A stretch of 64,000 bases of DNA from Bacillota bacterium (GCA_017889585.1 JAGFZX010000025.1:1-64000), one strand, 5' to 3'. Shown: positions 35,241-45,973, counted from the first letter of the stretch. Notes: generated by a model from the sequence alone, not told the origin. Program-made: numbers and translations.

Positions 35241-36203
35241 ATGGAATGTTTACCGTATCAACTATTAGTTATTGATGATACCACCCATTCCTTGCTACTG
35301 GTTGATAGTCCAAATGGGGAAATAATTGTAGAAATGCCTTATCCCTCAGGATTTACTCCCACTGAGCTATTTATAACACCTGACTTAACTAAAGCATATA
35401 TGCCAGCGATTGGAAAGGGTGGTAATGGTGCACTATTAGTCGCCAATCTTGCCCAGAGATCCATCTACCGTCTGCCAATTAAATTACCTCAACCCATACA
35501 ATTCACACTATCACCAGATGGCACTTGTGCCTATTTATCTGATCCTGATGGTACCTTGTACGCTCTTAACATACCCAATATGTCCCTGAAAAGCTTAGGT
35601 AACCCAGCAAAAGCCACCTGTGTAGGTCTAGCAGCTGATCAAAATACAGTATATAGTGTCTGGGAACTTAAAGACCAAGGTTCACTGGCCGTCTTTAACC
35701 TTAACGGTCAATTAATCAATGAACATACTCTACCAGGCATTCCAACCAACATTACGCTTGATGCCTGCGGTCATATTTTTATCCCCTTTACAACAACTAA
35801 TTTCACAATTGAGGGAATTATATGTTTTAATAAAACTTTGAACGATGATAATACTCCTGCTATCATAGCAGCTGAGCGTTGCATCTACCCATATAGCACC
35901 AGTCCCTCTGCCGCTTATCCTTCTCATGTCGCAACTTGGCCTGATGAACATCTTGCCTATGTTGTCAATGAGGAAAGTTCCTCTATCACAGTCATTGATA
36001 GTAATACTGCCGCCATTATCCGTCATATTGAGCTAGGTCGTTCGATATCATGCCTACATATTTTACCAGGTGGAGAGTTTGGTATTGCTACCAGCCATAT
36101 TTTCGCTGACCTAAGTATGATCGATCTGCGTAATGGTCGGCTACTCGCTACTACCAATACCAAACGAGAACTTTTAGCCTATATTGCAGTGATACCTAAA
36201 TAG
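35241..36203 (+). CDS. Beta-propeller protein (YncE-like), cytoplasmic
   Basis: 320 residues with repeated beta-propeller units (VIDDTTHSLLLVDSPNG, FTLSPDGTCAYLSDPDGTLYAL, VNEESSSITVIDSNTAAIIRHIEL). No signal peptide is present. GAGGTG precedes the ATG. Such proteins bind partners or ligands; YvrE/YncE-type members have varied roles. It is a single plus-strand gene among minus-strand neighbours, with its own terminator. Confidence 0.7.
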   Translation: MECLPYQLLVIDDTTHSLLLVDSPNGEIIVEMPYPSGFTPTELFITPDLTKAYMPAIGKGGNGALLVANLAQRSIYRLPIKLPQPIQFTLSPDGTCAYLSDPDGTLYALNIPNMSLKSLGNPAKATCVGLAADQNTVYSVWELKDQGSLAVFNLNGQLINEHTLPGIPTNITLDACGHIFIPFTTTNFTIEGIICFNKTLNDDNTPAIIAAERCIYPYSTSPSAAYPSHVATWPDEHLAYVVNEESSSITVIDSNTAAIIRHIELGRSISCLHILPGGEFGIATSHIFADLSMIDLRNGRLLATTNTKRELLAYIAVIPK

Positions 36204-36230
36204 AACCTCTTGGAATAAGTACTGAACACA

Positions 36231-36267
36231 AAGACAAGAACTTGGTATTATACCAAGTTCTTGTCTT
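36231..36267. terminator. Bidirectional terminator
   Basis: 17-bp perfect stem (36231-36247 with 36251-36267) around TTA, between the convergent propeller gene and the DUF2935 gene. Confidence 0.9.
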
Positions 36268-36281
36268 GATCTATGGATGAA

Positions 36282-37436
<1,155 letters not shown>

Positions 37437-37576
37437 AACAACACTCTCCCTCTTTGATCCCAAAGTGTTTATTACAGTATATGCCGCAATTTAAAATGAT
37501 GTTATAAAAATTCAAAAATTTAGTAACTATTTTTAGAATAGCTTTATATTAAGGCTGCATATTTTTTTAACCGCTT

Positions 37577-38278
37577 TTATGGGAATCTTATTTCGCAACG
37601 ATTTATTTTTGTCCCCATACCACTAAATTTAGTTTCGTATTCAGTCATGACATTGTCAGCAAAATCACTCTTATGCAAATCAAAGGTCACCTTATCCGTA
37701 ACCAGACCTTTTTCAGCAAACTGTTCCAATGAAAAATCAAACAAAGCTCTGTTATCTGTTTTAAAGAATATTTTACCACCATCAGCTAGGACAATAGAAT
37801 ACTTATCCAAAAAGGTCCTATGAGTGAGACGCCGCTTGCCATGCCGCACTTTAGGCCATGGATCGCAAAAATTAATATAGAGTCTATCAATTTCACCAGG
37901 AGCAAAAATCTCTAATAAATGACTAACATCAAAAACCAGTAACCGAACATTCGTAAGCTCTTTTTCCCGAATTTTTTCAGCTACATAATACAAAACATCT
38001 TGCTGGGATTCAATACCAATAAAATTTATTTCCGGATGACGCTGCGCCATTTCGCTAATAAATTTCCCTTTGCCTGTACCTAGCTCCACGTGCAGGGGAG
38101 CCGTACGATCAAAAATTTCATGCCAATGACCTTTCATTCGATCTCTAGCTTTTTGCATCTCCTCGCCAAGGTTCGCGCCTGCATCTAAGGTTTTAGCACA
38201 AAGCAAGTCTTTAATAAGCACAATATCATTATATTCTTCTAAGGCCCCACTAACCCACGGCTTTTTTCTCAATCTCAT
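37577..38278 (-). CDS. trmB: tRNA (guanine-N7)-methyltransferase TrmB
   Basis: The ATG at 38278 gives the usual MRLRKKPW N-terminus; an in-frame ATG at 38296 is less likely. SAM motif LHVELGTGKGKFISEMA, then FCDPWPKVRHGKRRLTH (family signature), FKTDN and TEYETKF. It methylates G46 in the variable loop of tRNAs. The segment between residues 20 and 50 is longer than in most TrmB proteins, where the stretch before KGHWHEIF is usually about 20 residues shorter. It lies 8 bp after the activator gene in the same direction. Confidence 0.95.
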   Translation of the reverse strand: MRLRKKPWVSGALEEYNDIVLIKDLLCAKTLDAGANLGEEMQKARDRMKGHWHEIFDRTAPLHVELGTGKGKFISEMAQRHPEINFIGIESQQDVLYYVAEKIREKELTNVRLLVFDVSHLLEIFAPGEIDRLYINFCDPWPKVRHGKRRLTHRTFLDKYSIVLADGGKIFFKTDNRALFDFSLEQFAEKGLVTDKVTFDLHKSDFADNVMTEYETKFSGMGTKINRCEIRFP

Positions 38279-38303
38279 ATAATAATCCCATCCCACATTC
38301 TCG

Positions 38304-40208
38304 TTATTCTTTATCTAAACCGAATTTTTTTAAATATCTATATAATGTTACGCGACTGACATCTAGCATATTTGCTAAACGGCTAATATTGCCCCCTGCA
38401 ACTTTCCAAGCCTCAACAAATACCTCTTTATCTTCTTTCCAAGCCATACCTATACCAGTTTCCCCCATCAGGCTAATATCCTGTACGTCAATACTATCAC
38501 CAGCAGTATTAAAAAAAGCCTGTTCTACAACACCCTGTAGCTGTTTTATATTACCAGGCCACTCATAAGACATTAATAGCTCAACTGCTGCAGATAGCAG
38601 CTCTTTCGTTGGCAAATTATGCTGCTCGGCCAATTCACTAATAATGTGCTGTGCTAGGAGGGGAATATCATCACGTCGGGCCCTGAGAAGTGGAATCCGA
38701 ATGGTACTCTTAGAAACGATCTCATATAGTTGAGAGGAAAATACACCTTTTTCCGTAAGTCTCTTCAAATCGCTGTCGCAGGCAGCAATAATGCGAATAT
38801 CAAAACCACGTTTAACACTTTCACCACCGCGGCATAGTTCTCGCGCCTTCAAAGCTTCTGCTAACTTGGTTGCTACATGTAGGGGCACCTTTTCAACCTC
38901 ATCTAAAAACAAAGTCCCGCCATTGGCCAGTTCTATCTTCCCTGGACGGCTTTCATCTCTAGTTTCACCAGTGCCAAACAATTCATCTTCCAATACTTCA
39001 GGCTGTATATCGCCACACTTTAAAGAGATAAGAGGACCGGCTGCTCGTGGACTAGCCTGATGAATAGCATGTGCCAATCGTTGCTTACCAGTGCCCGGTT
39101 CACCTTGCAGCAACAGGTGATTACCATTACGAGCCACGCGACCTGCTTTTTCTTGCATCGCAATAAATACAGGTGTGCTCCCCACCATACTAGACAAACT
39201 ATATCTGGCCTTATACCCAACAGCATGCGCGACAAGTGTTCGCAAATCTTCTATTGGTAGCGATACCGCTACCACGCTTGTGACCGCCTTTTCATGTTCT
39301 AAAGGTACAACTGTCGTAATATCTTCATATGTTTTACGCTGAGTAATCCATGTGACTTCTTTATTATAAGATGGAATGCCCTTAAATCCTTTATATAAAG
39401 GCGTATGGCGATAGTTTAATACCACATCATTTAAATTAGTTAACCCACCATTTGTCGTTACTGCATCAATACCAGCGAGGCGACTTTGCCCTAATTTATT
39501 ACTATAAACAACTTCACCGCCTGGTATAATATGATATACGGCAAAAGGTACTGAATCCAAAATGGCATGTCTAGCTTCCAACTGCGCCTGCATTGTCAAA
39601 TGCTGTTCCATTGCATACTTGATGCTTAATAATAAGGCAACTACTGCACTATACGGTAGTTTTTCCCGTTCCACCGAAACAATCGTTACAATATATACCA
39701 GTTCATTGTCCACTATGATAGGTACTGAACAAGCATCACCATCCTGACACTCTTTAATCCACATTTCCGCCCCAAATATTAAAAAGGGGACTTTATGTTC
39801 ATGGGCAATACTGATACTTGATGTTCCAATATCCTCCTCTGACAATCGGGCTCCTTCTAGCTGTCCAGGAGTTTTTTGAAAAAAAGGCAGAGCATAATTT
39901 TTAAGTACATAACAATCATGATCTAATAATAGTAGGCTTAAATTATATACATTAAAATGTTCTCGTGTTTGATTATATAATCCGTTTAAATATTCAATTG
40001 CTTTTTGATGCAACTGTTGCCGCCTAGTCATTTCATGTTTATCAAGCTTAACCAGTGATGGCATTTTTTCAGTCCCAACCCTGAAGTCTCGGCTTTTTTG
40101 CCATGATTGAGCTACCCAAGGATGTACATTAGGATCAAGTTGTCCTTCACTGATAAATTTCTGATAATACTGTTCAAGTTTATCTTTATTGCGTTGTTCT
40201 CTAATCAT
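38304..40208 (-). CDS. GAF-AAA+-Fis regulator lacking the sigma-54 GAFTGA loop (DhaR/AcoR-like)
   Basis: 634 residues from the ATG at 40208 (GGAGG 5 nt upstream). GAF-like sensor (about 60-210), PAS-like region (about 215-320), AAA+ domain with Walker A GEPGTGKQ and Walker B GGTLFLDEVEKV, and a C-terminal Fis helix-turn-helix (GGNISRLANMLDVSRVTLYRYLKKFG). Where GAFTGA should be, the sequence is ELFGTGETRDESRPGK, so contact with sigma-54 is unlikely. DhaR-type regulators likewise act at sigma-70 promoters. Its target is unknown; it is upstream of trmB. Confidence 0.88.
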   Translation of the reverse strand: MIREQRNKDKLEQYYQKFISEGQLDPNVHPWVAQSWQKSRDFRVGTEKMPSLVKLDKHEMTRRQQLHQKAIEYLNGLYNQTREHFNVYNLSLLLLDHDCYVLKNYALPFFQKTPGQLEGARLSEEDIGTSSISIAHEHKVPFLIFGAEMWIKECQDGDACSVPIIVDNELVYIVTIVSVEREKLPYSAVVALLLSIKYAMEQHLTMQAQLEARHAILDSVPFAVYHIIPGGEVVYSNKLGQSRLAGIDAVTTNGGLTNLNDVVLNYRHTPLYKGFKGIPSYNKEVTWITQRKTYEDITTVVPLEHEKAVTSVVAVSLPIEDLRTLVAHAVGYKARYSLSSMVGSTPVFIAMQEKAGRVARNGNHLLLQGEPGTGKQRLAHAIHQASPRAAGPLISLKCGDIQPEVLEDELFGTGETRDESRPGKIELANGGTLFLDEVEKVPLHVATKLAEALKARELCRGGESVKRGFDIRIIAACDSDLKRLTEKGVFSSQLYEIVSKSTIRIPLLRARRDDIPLLAQHIISELAEQHNLPTKELLSAAVELLMSYEWPGNIKQLQGVVEQAFFNTAGDSIDVQDISLMGETGIGMAWKEDKEVFVEAWKVAGGNISRLANMLDVSRVTLYRYLKKFGLDKE

Positions 40209-40374
40209 GTGAATCCTCCATATGTATTGTATATAGCATACAGCCATATTCCCCATTATCTTAATAGGAAAATGATATCACATATTCAACAAAAATCCAC
40301 AATTTATTTACTATTATTATTCCCATTTCCCGTTTTTCTACAAAATTATTTCACCCGAAGGCCTGCCTGACAAA

Positions 40375-40410
40375 ATTGAATAGGTAGGCTTATTTGCCTA
40401 CCTATTCAAT
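40375..40410 (-). terminator. Terminator of the H-NOX chemoreceptor gene
   Basis: 15-bp perfect stem (40375-40389 with 40396-40410), followed on the minus strand by TTTTG. Confidence 0.88.
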
Positions 40411-40431
40411 CACTATGATATTTTACAATCA

Positions 40432-42237
40432 TTAAGTGCGATACTGGTTAATATCTTCACTGAAATGACCAATAACAACCTTAAATTCACCGATTTTTTC
40501 CATCATATCTTGCAATTTTTCATTATATACCTGTACAGAAGCACTTACTTCCTCGCTAGCTGCCGAATTTTCTTCAGAAATAGCGGCCAAGGACTCAATC
40601 TTACCATAGACATGACCAAGGCCAGTCATTTCATGCTCTAGTTTTTCAATCATGTCTACAATATTATCAGCCACATTATGTACATTATCAACATGTTTTG
40701 TATTGCTTGCCACGACTTCATTGAGTTGGCGACTTTCGATTGCTAAAATATCATATTCTTCCTCAATCATCGATACAACACCACTAATAATATCCATTAG
40801 TACTTTCAAATCACTGGCAATACTTGCAGAATGCTGATGGGACTGTTCGGCAAGCTTGCGCACTTCTTCAGCTACTACAGCAAAACCTCTGCCTTGCTCA
40901 CCTGCCCGCGCAGCCTCAATGGCAGCATTGAGGGCCAACAAGTTAGTTTGACCAGCAATAGCTGCTACCATACCCGTAATCTCAGTAATTTTCGTAGCTT
41001 GCGCCTGTAAGTTTTCTGCCGAGTTTTTTACATCAGCAAAACTCTCCAAGCTATGTTCTAATTTAGTACTAGATGCTTGCACTTCGCCAAAACCACGATT
41101 TATCTCCGACACTGCGGCTTCTAGTTGCAATTTATTGTGGTTTTGTTCGACAACAACAGTCTTCAATGTTTCCAAGTTGCCATTCAAAATACCAACAGCA
41201 TCTGTCGTTTCCACAGCCTGATTGCTAGCCGCCGTTGCCACGTCATAAACCACGCTAGAAATCCCCTGAGATGTTTCAGTCATCCGATCAGCCAGCATAT
41301 TAAAATTATCCGCATACTTATTCATTTCATCAGATGTACCCTTGAAGCCTACAAATTCACGCTTCAAGCGTTTCTTATACAGTGATAACCCCTGCATAAT
41401 GTCTTCAAATTCATCATTTGTATGTAGATTAGTTTCCAGAAAATATTTGCGTTCCTGAAGGTTTTTAATTTCCGCTTGAATTGTAGCAAAGGGTTTTAAT
41501 AATAAACTTGTACTGAGAGCTGCAAGACCACCACTGATAACAGCTGACCACAGAGGGATAGGCGCACCAATCAATGATAAAATACCGTTTGCCAAAAATG
41601 CTAAAAATGTAACCCCCACACCAATTTTAACTGGTATGCTGCGCACAAACCCAAAGGATAATAGCTTATTGATTCGATATGTTTCAGTATGAGTAATTGG
41701 TTTGGAAAATTTAATTTTTATTTTAATATGTTCAGCGGAACTTTCCACAATCTCAGTTTTAATCTCTTCTTTAAAATGCTCACTGCCTCCAACAAGCAAG
41801 CCTTTTAAGTATCCGAACATACCCCGCTTGGAGCGATAGCTAAGCACCGCCTCATACTCAGAGATCGGCTCAATCAAAATTTCTGGCGGATTAGCACCAG
41901 GTATCCGTTTGACCACTACTACATGAACATCATACATGGATCGTAGAAAGGAATATAGGGTTTCCTGCTGAAAGAATGCGGGATATACATTAAAGAAGGA
42001 CTTAACATTATCTTTACCAATAATCAACCATATTTCATCTTCTGTTTTTCCCAAGGATTTTGTTAAAAAGGCAATAAACGACCTAACCTCAGCATCATTA
42101 ATATCTTCTGTCGGCATGACAATTCTATCCCGATGCCAACCAGCATGTTCCATAGCTTTACCAATAAGCTCCGCGCCCCACATATTGCGCGCCGTACTTA
42201 CCCATGTAGCAACAACTGTACCTTTAATAATCCTCAC
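40432..42237 (-). CDS. H-NOX-fused chemoreceptor (heme gas sensor MCP)
   Basis: 601 residues from a GTG at 42237. Residues 1-185 are an H-NOX domain with heme ligand His105, the YxSxR propionate motif at 134-138 (YRSKR), Pro118, and the distal-pocket residues Trp12, Asn77 and Tyr143. These match Trp9, Asn74 and Tyr140 of the O2-binding H-NOX of Caldanaerobacter at a constant +3 offset. Two membrane helices (about 205-250) lead to an MCP signalling domain with [21 protein letters not shown]. It should steer motility in response to O2 (or NO) sensed at the cytoplasmic face. Confidence 0.93.
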   Translation of the reverse strand: MRIIKGTVVATWVSTARNMWGAELIGKAMEHAGWHRDRIVMPTEDINDAEVRSFIAFLTKSLGKTEDEIWLIIGKDNVKSFFNVYPAFFQQETLYSFLRSMYDVHVVVVKRIPGANPPEILIEPISEYEAVLSYRSKRGMFGYLKGLLVGGSEHFKEEIKTEIVESSAEHIKIKIKFSKPITHTETYRINKLLSFGFVRSIPVKIGVGVTFLAFLANGILSLIGAPIPLWSAVISGGLAALSTSLLLKPFATIQAEIKNLQERKYFLETNLHTNDEFEDIMQGLSLYKKRLKREFVGFKGTSDEMNKYADNFNMLADRMTETSQGISSVVYDVATAASNQAVETTDAVGILNGNLETLKTVVVEQNHNKLQLEAAVSEINRGFGEVQASSTKLEHSLESFADVKNSAENLQAQATKITEITGMVAAIAGQTNLLALNAAIEAARAGEQGRGFAVVAEEVRKLAEQSHQHSASIASDLKVLMDIISGVVSMIEEEYDILAIESRQLNEVVASNTKHVDNVHNVADNIVDMIEKLEHEMTGLGHVYGKIESLAAISEENSAASEEVSASVQVYNEKLQDMMEKIGEFKVVIGHFSEDINQYRT

Positions 42238-42351
42238 CCCATTTTAAAATATATGAATACATATATTGCATTTTATACTCTATATTGCTATTTTTCAACA
42301 TCGCAATCAAAAATCCTTCTATTATTTAATTATTATTATTGTTTAATAAAA

Positions 42352-42370
42352 AAAGCGTTTAAAGCGCTTT
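42352..42370 (-). terminator. Short terminator after the truncated binding-protein gene
   Basis: AAAGCG/CGCTTT stem with a run of seven T following on the minus strand. Confidence 0.65.
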
Positions 42371-42431
42371 ATCACTCATTTCTACAAATTTACGATGATC
42401 TAGCTTTATAAAAATCGTCACAATTGTAGGA

Positions 42432-42779
42432 TCAAACTATTAAAATATCAGCACGACCTGTTGCCACACTTGTTTTTGCATCATTCCAATCCATAAGCAT
42501 AATAGTAACGGAGTTTATTTTCTCCCTCTCCAACAAATGCAAAAAATCAATATCATACCCATCTTGTTGGCCTTTATTATTTATAAACACCAGTGGTGGA
42601 TAAGTATTATCACCAACAACTCTAAGTTTTTTAGTATCGGCGCCTCCTTCCGAGTCAACATTAGCCCACACCGGTTGGCATAGGAACGATATGCATAACA
42701 TCATTACCATACTTATCTTTATCAATAAAAGCAACTTAGTAGAACTCCGCATAATTATTGAAAGAAATATACTTTTCAC
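42432..42779 (-). pseudogene. Truncated periplasmic binding-protein (SBP family 3) gene
   Basis: 115 residues: signal-anchor (about 15-38), then the SBP_bac_3 start KKLRVVGDNTYPPLVFINNKGQQDGYDIDFL and TGRADILIV, where the frame stops. Intact family members continue for 150-200 more residues, and sensor proteins of this class far longer. A terminator follows 60 bp on. This is probably a 3'-deleted gene, either a solute receptor or the sensor end of a BvgS- or GGDEF-type protein. Confidence 0.7.
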
Positions 42780-42890
42780 GGTTTGTAATTTTTAGAAGAA
42801 TCTATTTATTTATTTTCAAATTCTTCATGATTATATAATACCTTCCAATTGTATAGATCCAGTTTCTATTTACTCAAAAAACTTCTTTGC

Positions 42891-42932
42891 TGTGATATAC
42901 CTCACAGACATCACTATCAAAATCTTTATAAT
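42891..42932 (+). promoter_or_regulatory. Crp/Fnr-family site and -10 of the sulfite reductase gene
   Basis: TGTGATATACCTCACA at 42891-42906 is an exact TGTGA-N6-TCACA palindrome. TATAAT follows at 42927-42932. The palindrome centre lies about 40-41 bp before the expected start point, the position of class II activation. The regulator could be Crp-, Fnr- or HcpR-like. Confidence 0.75.
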
Positions 42933-42975
42933 TAAATAGAGTAAGCTAACTAGCCGAGCTTAAGGAGGATTTATC

Positions 42976-43647
42976 ATGACATTACCATTAGGCAATATTC
43001 CTTTTTTAAATAAACGAATTAAATTCCCTGTTACGCCTCATATTCCTGGTGGTTTAACCACACCAGAGCAAATCCGCCAAATCGCTGATATCGCTGATCA
43101 ATATGGAGGCTCACTAAAAATCGTTGGCAACGCCATTACAATTATCGGTCTTACATTAGCTGATGGAGAGAAAGCCATTACTGAACTTGGCTGCAAGGGC
43201 GAATCATTTATCGCCAAAACAATACGATCTGTTTCATTTTGCCCTGGTAAACCGGCCTGCCCCAGAGCGTTACAAGACAGTACTCCTTTAGGTCTGGAAC
43301 TTGATGAAGAGTTTTTCGGACAGGAACTACCAGGCAAACTACGTATTGCGGTCAGCGGTTGCCCCAACTGCTGCGCTGAGCCTCTCGTTAAAGATATCGG
43401 TATGTACGGCACAGCTAAAGGTTATACCCTAGCTGTTGGAGGAAATTCAGGACTTAAAGCTCAAATCGCCAAGGTTGTCGCCGAAAAAGTTCCTTCTGAG
43501 GAAATCGCCTCTATCATCCGCTGCATACTAGCTTACTACCACACACGGGGAAAAACCAAAGAGCGCCTTGGACAAACCATTAATCGTCTAGGCTGGGATG
43601 AATTTATAAAGCAAACTATTCCTGAAAAATATCTGCAAACTAAATAG
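42976..43647 (+). CDS. Small siroheme sulfite/nitrite reductase (single-subunit, low-mass type)
   Basis: 223 residues, much shorter than NirA/CysI (500-600). An N-terminal ferredoxin-like half-domain (GGLTTPEQIRQIADIADQYG) is followed by the siroheme/[4Fe-4S] cysteines: FCPGKPACPRAL and SGCPNCCAEP. This matches the assimilatory-type low-mass sulfite reductase of Desulfovibrio in size and motif order. It would reduce sulfite or nitrite by six electrons. AGGAGG precedes the start. It is a monocistronic plus-strand gene behind a Crp/Fnr-type site. Confidence 0.88.
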   Translation: MTLPLGNIPFLNKRIKFPVTPHIPGGLTTPEQIRQIADIADQYGGSLKIVGNAITIIGLTLADGEKAITELGCKGESFIAKTIRSVSFCPGKPACPRALQDSTPLGLELDEEFFGQELPGKLRIAVSGCPNCCAEPLVKDIGMYGTAKGYTLAVGGNSGLKAQIAKVVAEKVPSEEIASIIRCILAYYHTRGKTKERLGQTINRLGWDEFIKQTIPEKYLQTK

Positions 43648-43659
43648 AAAGAAAACAAA

Positions 43660-43683
43660 AAAATCTCGCTTATGCGAGATTTT
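43660..43683 (+). terminator. Terminator of the sulfite reductase gene
   Basis: AAAATCTCGC, TTAT loop, GCGAGATTTT; perfect stem 12 bp after the stop. Confidence 0.9.
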
Positions 43684-43701
43684 ATTAATTGTATATTCGG
43701 G

Positions 43702-43767
43702 GCAACGGAGTTCCCCCAACATCAATCAGCGTCCACCCTAACTCTAATTGATTCTTAACTCCGTTGC
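43702..43767. repeat. Nested inverted repeat between two genes
   Basis: Outer arms GCAACGGAGTT (43702-43712) and AACTCCGTTGC (43757-43767) are perfect. An inner ATCAAT/ATTGAT stem (43721-43726 with 43747-43752) encloses a 20-nt loop. No T-tract follows. It lies 94 bp downstream of citXG on the minus strand. It may be a structured RNA, a processing site or a small mobile repeat. Confidence 0.5.
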
Positions 43768-43861
43768 TTCATAAAATAGTATATCACAAAACACATCAAT
43801 ATAAAAGATGAATCCCATTTTTTTCACTAAATATTTTAATAGACTTAAAAACTTTATCAAC

Positions 43862-45226
43862 TTATAAACGATATAAAAACCATGTCACTGCCAATAAGTC
43901 TGCCACACCACCTGGGCTGACATTATGTTTTATAAACTCAAGATCCAATGCTTCACAACTTTTTCGCCCTTCAGCAGTCTCCATACCCCCTAGCGTTAGT
44001 ACTGACTGGACCTGTTGCCTTACCCATACGCGCATTTTATCAGGATGATGACGATGCATAACCGTCGTATCATCTACACACGTCATTAAGACCAATAATG
44101 TCTGGACCAAGGCATCATTCAAGGGCAATCCTTTATCCAAAGCCTCGCGCAGAACTGGCAAAGCCTTGTTACGCACAGCAGGCAATCCCTCAGCTAATTC
44201 ACCACGAATTCCCGTAATACCGTATTTAAGATATAAGCCCTCTCCAGCAGTCAATCCTTGGAGTTTTTTGACAGCTGCTGAACTTAGTTCTCGTTCTACA
44301 ATCCCTGCTACCATCTGTGCCGCACTATCCAATACTGCCTCTGCCGTCACCAGACGTTCCTGGCCGCTGAGCCAGCCTGCCACTCCTGTCATAATCCCTA
44401 ATAAAAATACCAACCCTTTTTGTGTATTCACACCCCGGGTAGCCGCTAGCATAGCTTGTTCACCCTCTAAACCAACAATCCGCAACACTGGCAATAAGGA
44501 TTCTAGACTGCCTTCATGGACAATACCTGCCTGAGCGCATCTCGCCATAGACATGGCAAGAGCTGCTGAACTTGCCATAAAACTATAAAAATCCATATCA
44601 AAGTGAGCACCACTATTAATCCGATCAACCAAACCAGGTGCTGGAGTACATGTCACCTCATATAGCATGGCCTCAATGGCCAATGCACCCAGTTTTTCAG
44701 CTGCAGGACTTACTAATCTCGCTTCATAGGCCCTGAATTGATTCAGCATTTTCTCCACTGCCATTTGCAGCCCTGCCTGCGTATGCTTTTGTTCACGCAT
44801 ACATACCACAGTTTCCCCGCCACATACAAAACAACCCCGCCCTTGTCCCTGTTCCTTGCGAGATAAGAGATGACCATCTCCCGAAAAGACATCAATATCA
44901 AGCAACCTGGCAAAAGGATAGAGTTCTTCAATTTCCACCGCGATCTCTTTAATTGCCCATCCATCACCGTCTATAGCCACTAAGGCCTCAGGACCAGTCC
45001 GCAAATTAACTTGCTCTTCACCTGTTACATTCAACCTTTTTCTAATCTCTTGTACAGCATAATCCCTGAGCCGTCTAAGTATGGGTGCATCCTTAATTGC
45101 CCCTGGCATATTAATGGTTATACTGATAAGGGAGGTTTTATACTTGGCTCTGAATGCATGTTGTCTATTATAACGGGCTTCTTTAGCGGCTAATATATCT
45201 GCTAATGTAATTTGCTTATTTATCAT
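43862..45226 (-). CDS. citXG: CitX-CitG fusion (citrate lyase prosthetic-group synthesis)
   Basis: 454 residues. Residues 1-165 form CitX (apo-citrate lyase phosphoribosyl-dephospho-CoA transferase; NLRTGPEALVAID, RLLDIDVFSGDG, CFVCGGE). The rest is CitG (triphosphoribosyl-dephospho-CoA synthase; EVTCTPAPGLVDRINSGAHFDMDFYSFM, DDTTVMHRHH). The fused enzyme would make and attach the 2'-(5''-phosphoribosyl)-3'-dephospho-CoA group of citrate lyase. No citCDEF genes are near, so the enzyme's target is elsewhere or is a related lyase. GGAG lies before the start. Confidence 0.93.
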   Translation of the reverse strand: MINKQITLADILAAKEARYNRQHAFRAKYKTSLISITINMPGAIKDAPILRRLRDYAVQEIRKRLNVTGEEQVNLRTGPEALVAIDGDGWAIKEIAVEIEELYPFARLLDIDVFSGDGHLLSRKEQGQGRGCFVCGGETVVCMREQKHTQAGLQMAVEKMLNQFRAYEARLVSPAAEKLGALAIEAMLYEVTCTPAPGLVDRINSGAHFDMDFYSFMASSAALAMSMARCAQAGIVHEGSLESLLPVLRIVGLEGEQAMLAATRGVNTQKGLVFLLGIMTGVAGWLSGQERLVTAEAVLDSAAQMVAGIVERELSSAAVKKLQGLTAGEGLYLKYGITGIRGELAEGLPAVRNKALPVLREALDKGLPLNDALVQTLLVLMTCVDDTTVMHRHHPDKMRVWVRQQVQSVLTLGGMETAEGRKSCEALDLEFIKHNVSPGGVADLLAVTWFLYRL

Positions 45227-45247
45227 ATTCTCGCTCCATTTAATGAA

Positions 45248-45973
45248 TTACTCTTTCTGTACTGATGATATCATCTCAACTACCCTATTAATTAATGCCT
45301 TATTCAAATACTGACGATTTTTACATGTCAAAATATAATGACTTAACCGCTTGGCAGGAAATAATATGGGAATATTACTATTCTGCACATTTACGGTTAC
45401 TTCATCATTCGTGAACAAAATCACTCCTTCAACCCATACATTAATGCCCTGTTCTTTTAGGAATTTTGATAATTTATATACCTGCCCTTTGACCTGCTTT
45501 ACTGGATTGCTGATTTTCTTGGAATATCTGCCGCCACCGCGACCAATTTTATGTTGCATCCATTGGGAGGCCTCTGCATCACCAATAATCTTACCATTAT
45601 GATTTTTAACTTCAACAATATATACACCTTTAGTGCCTACAATAATCAAATCTGTTTCCTGGCTATAGTTTTGATATGAAATCGTGACATTGGTGAATAC
45701 ATGATACCCATCAGGAAGATTTAAAGCCTGAGTTAATCCCAAATTCTCTCCCTTGGCACCAAAACGAAAAATAATACCTCGCTTAATAAAATAACCCGTC
45801 AAAACCATAAATATCATAATTGGCAAGAAATAATACCATTTATCTACCCGAATTCGATGTACAAATACAACATAAAATGCCGTAATCACTAGTACAAAAA
45901 AAACCAAGCCTACAATTAGACTTCGATTGGCTTTACTGCTTAAGTTATTTCTTCCTTTATGAAAGTGAGCCAT
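45248..45973 (-). CDS. NERD-domain membrane protein
   Basis: 241 residues. Two membrane helices (about 18-38 and 45-65) precede a NERD domain (LPDGYHVFTNVTISYQNYSQETDLIIVGTKGVYIVEVKNHNGKI; landmark residues are Asp and VEVKN). NERD resembles the restriction-endonuclease fold and has D-ExK-type residues; DNA processing is presumed. It lies 21 bp upstream of citXG in the same direction, but no functional link is evident. Confidence 0.88.
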   Translation of the reverse strand: MAHFHKGRNNLSSKANRSLIVGLVFFVLVITAFYVVFVHRIRVDKWYYFLPIMIFMVLTGYFIKRGIIFRFGAKGENLGLTQALNLPDGYHVFTNVTISYQNYSQETDLIIVGTKGVYIVEVKNHNGKIIGDAEASQWMQHKIGRGGGRYSKKISNPVKQVKGQVYKLSKFLKEQGINVWVEGVILFTNDEVTVNVQNSNIPILFPAKRLSHYILTCKNRQYLNKALINRVVEMISSVQKE

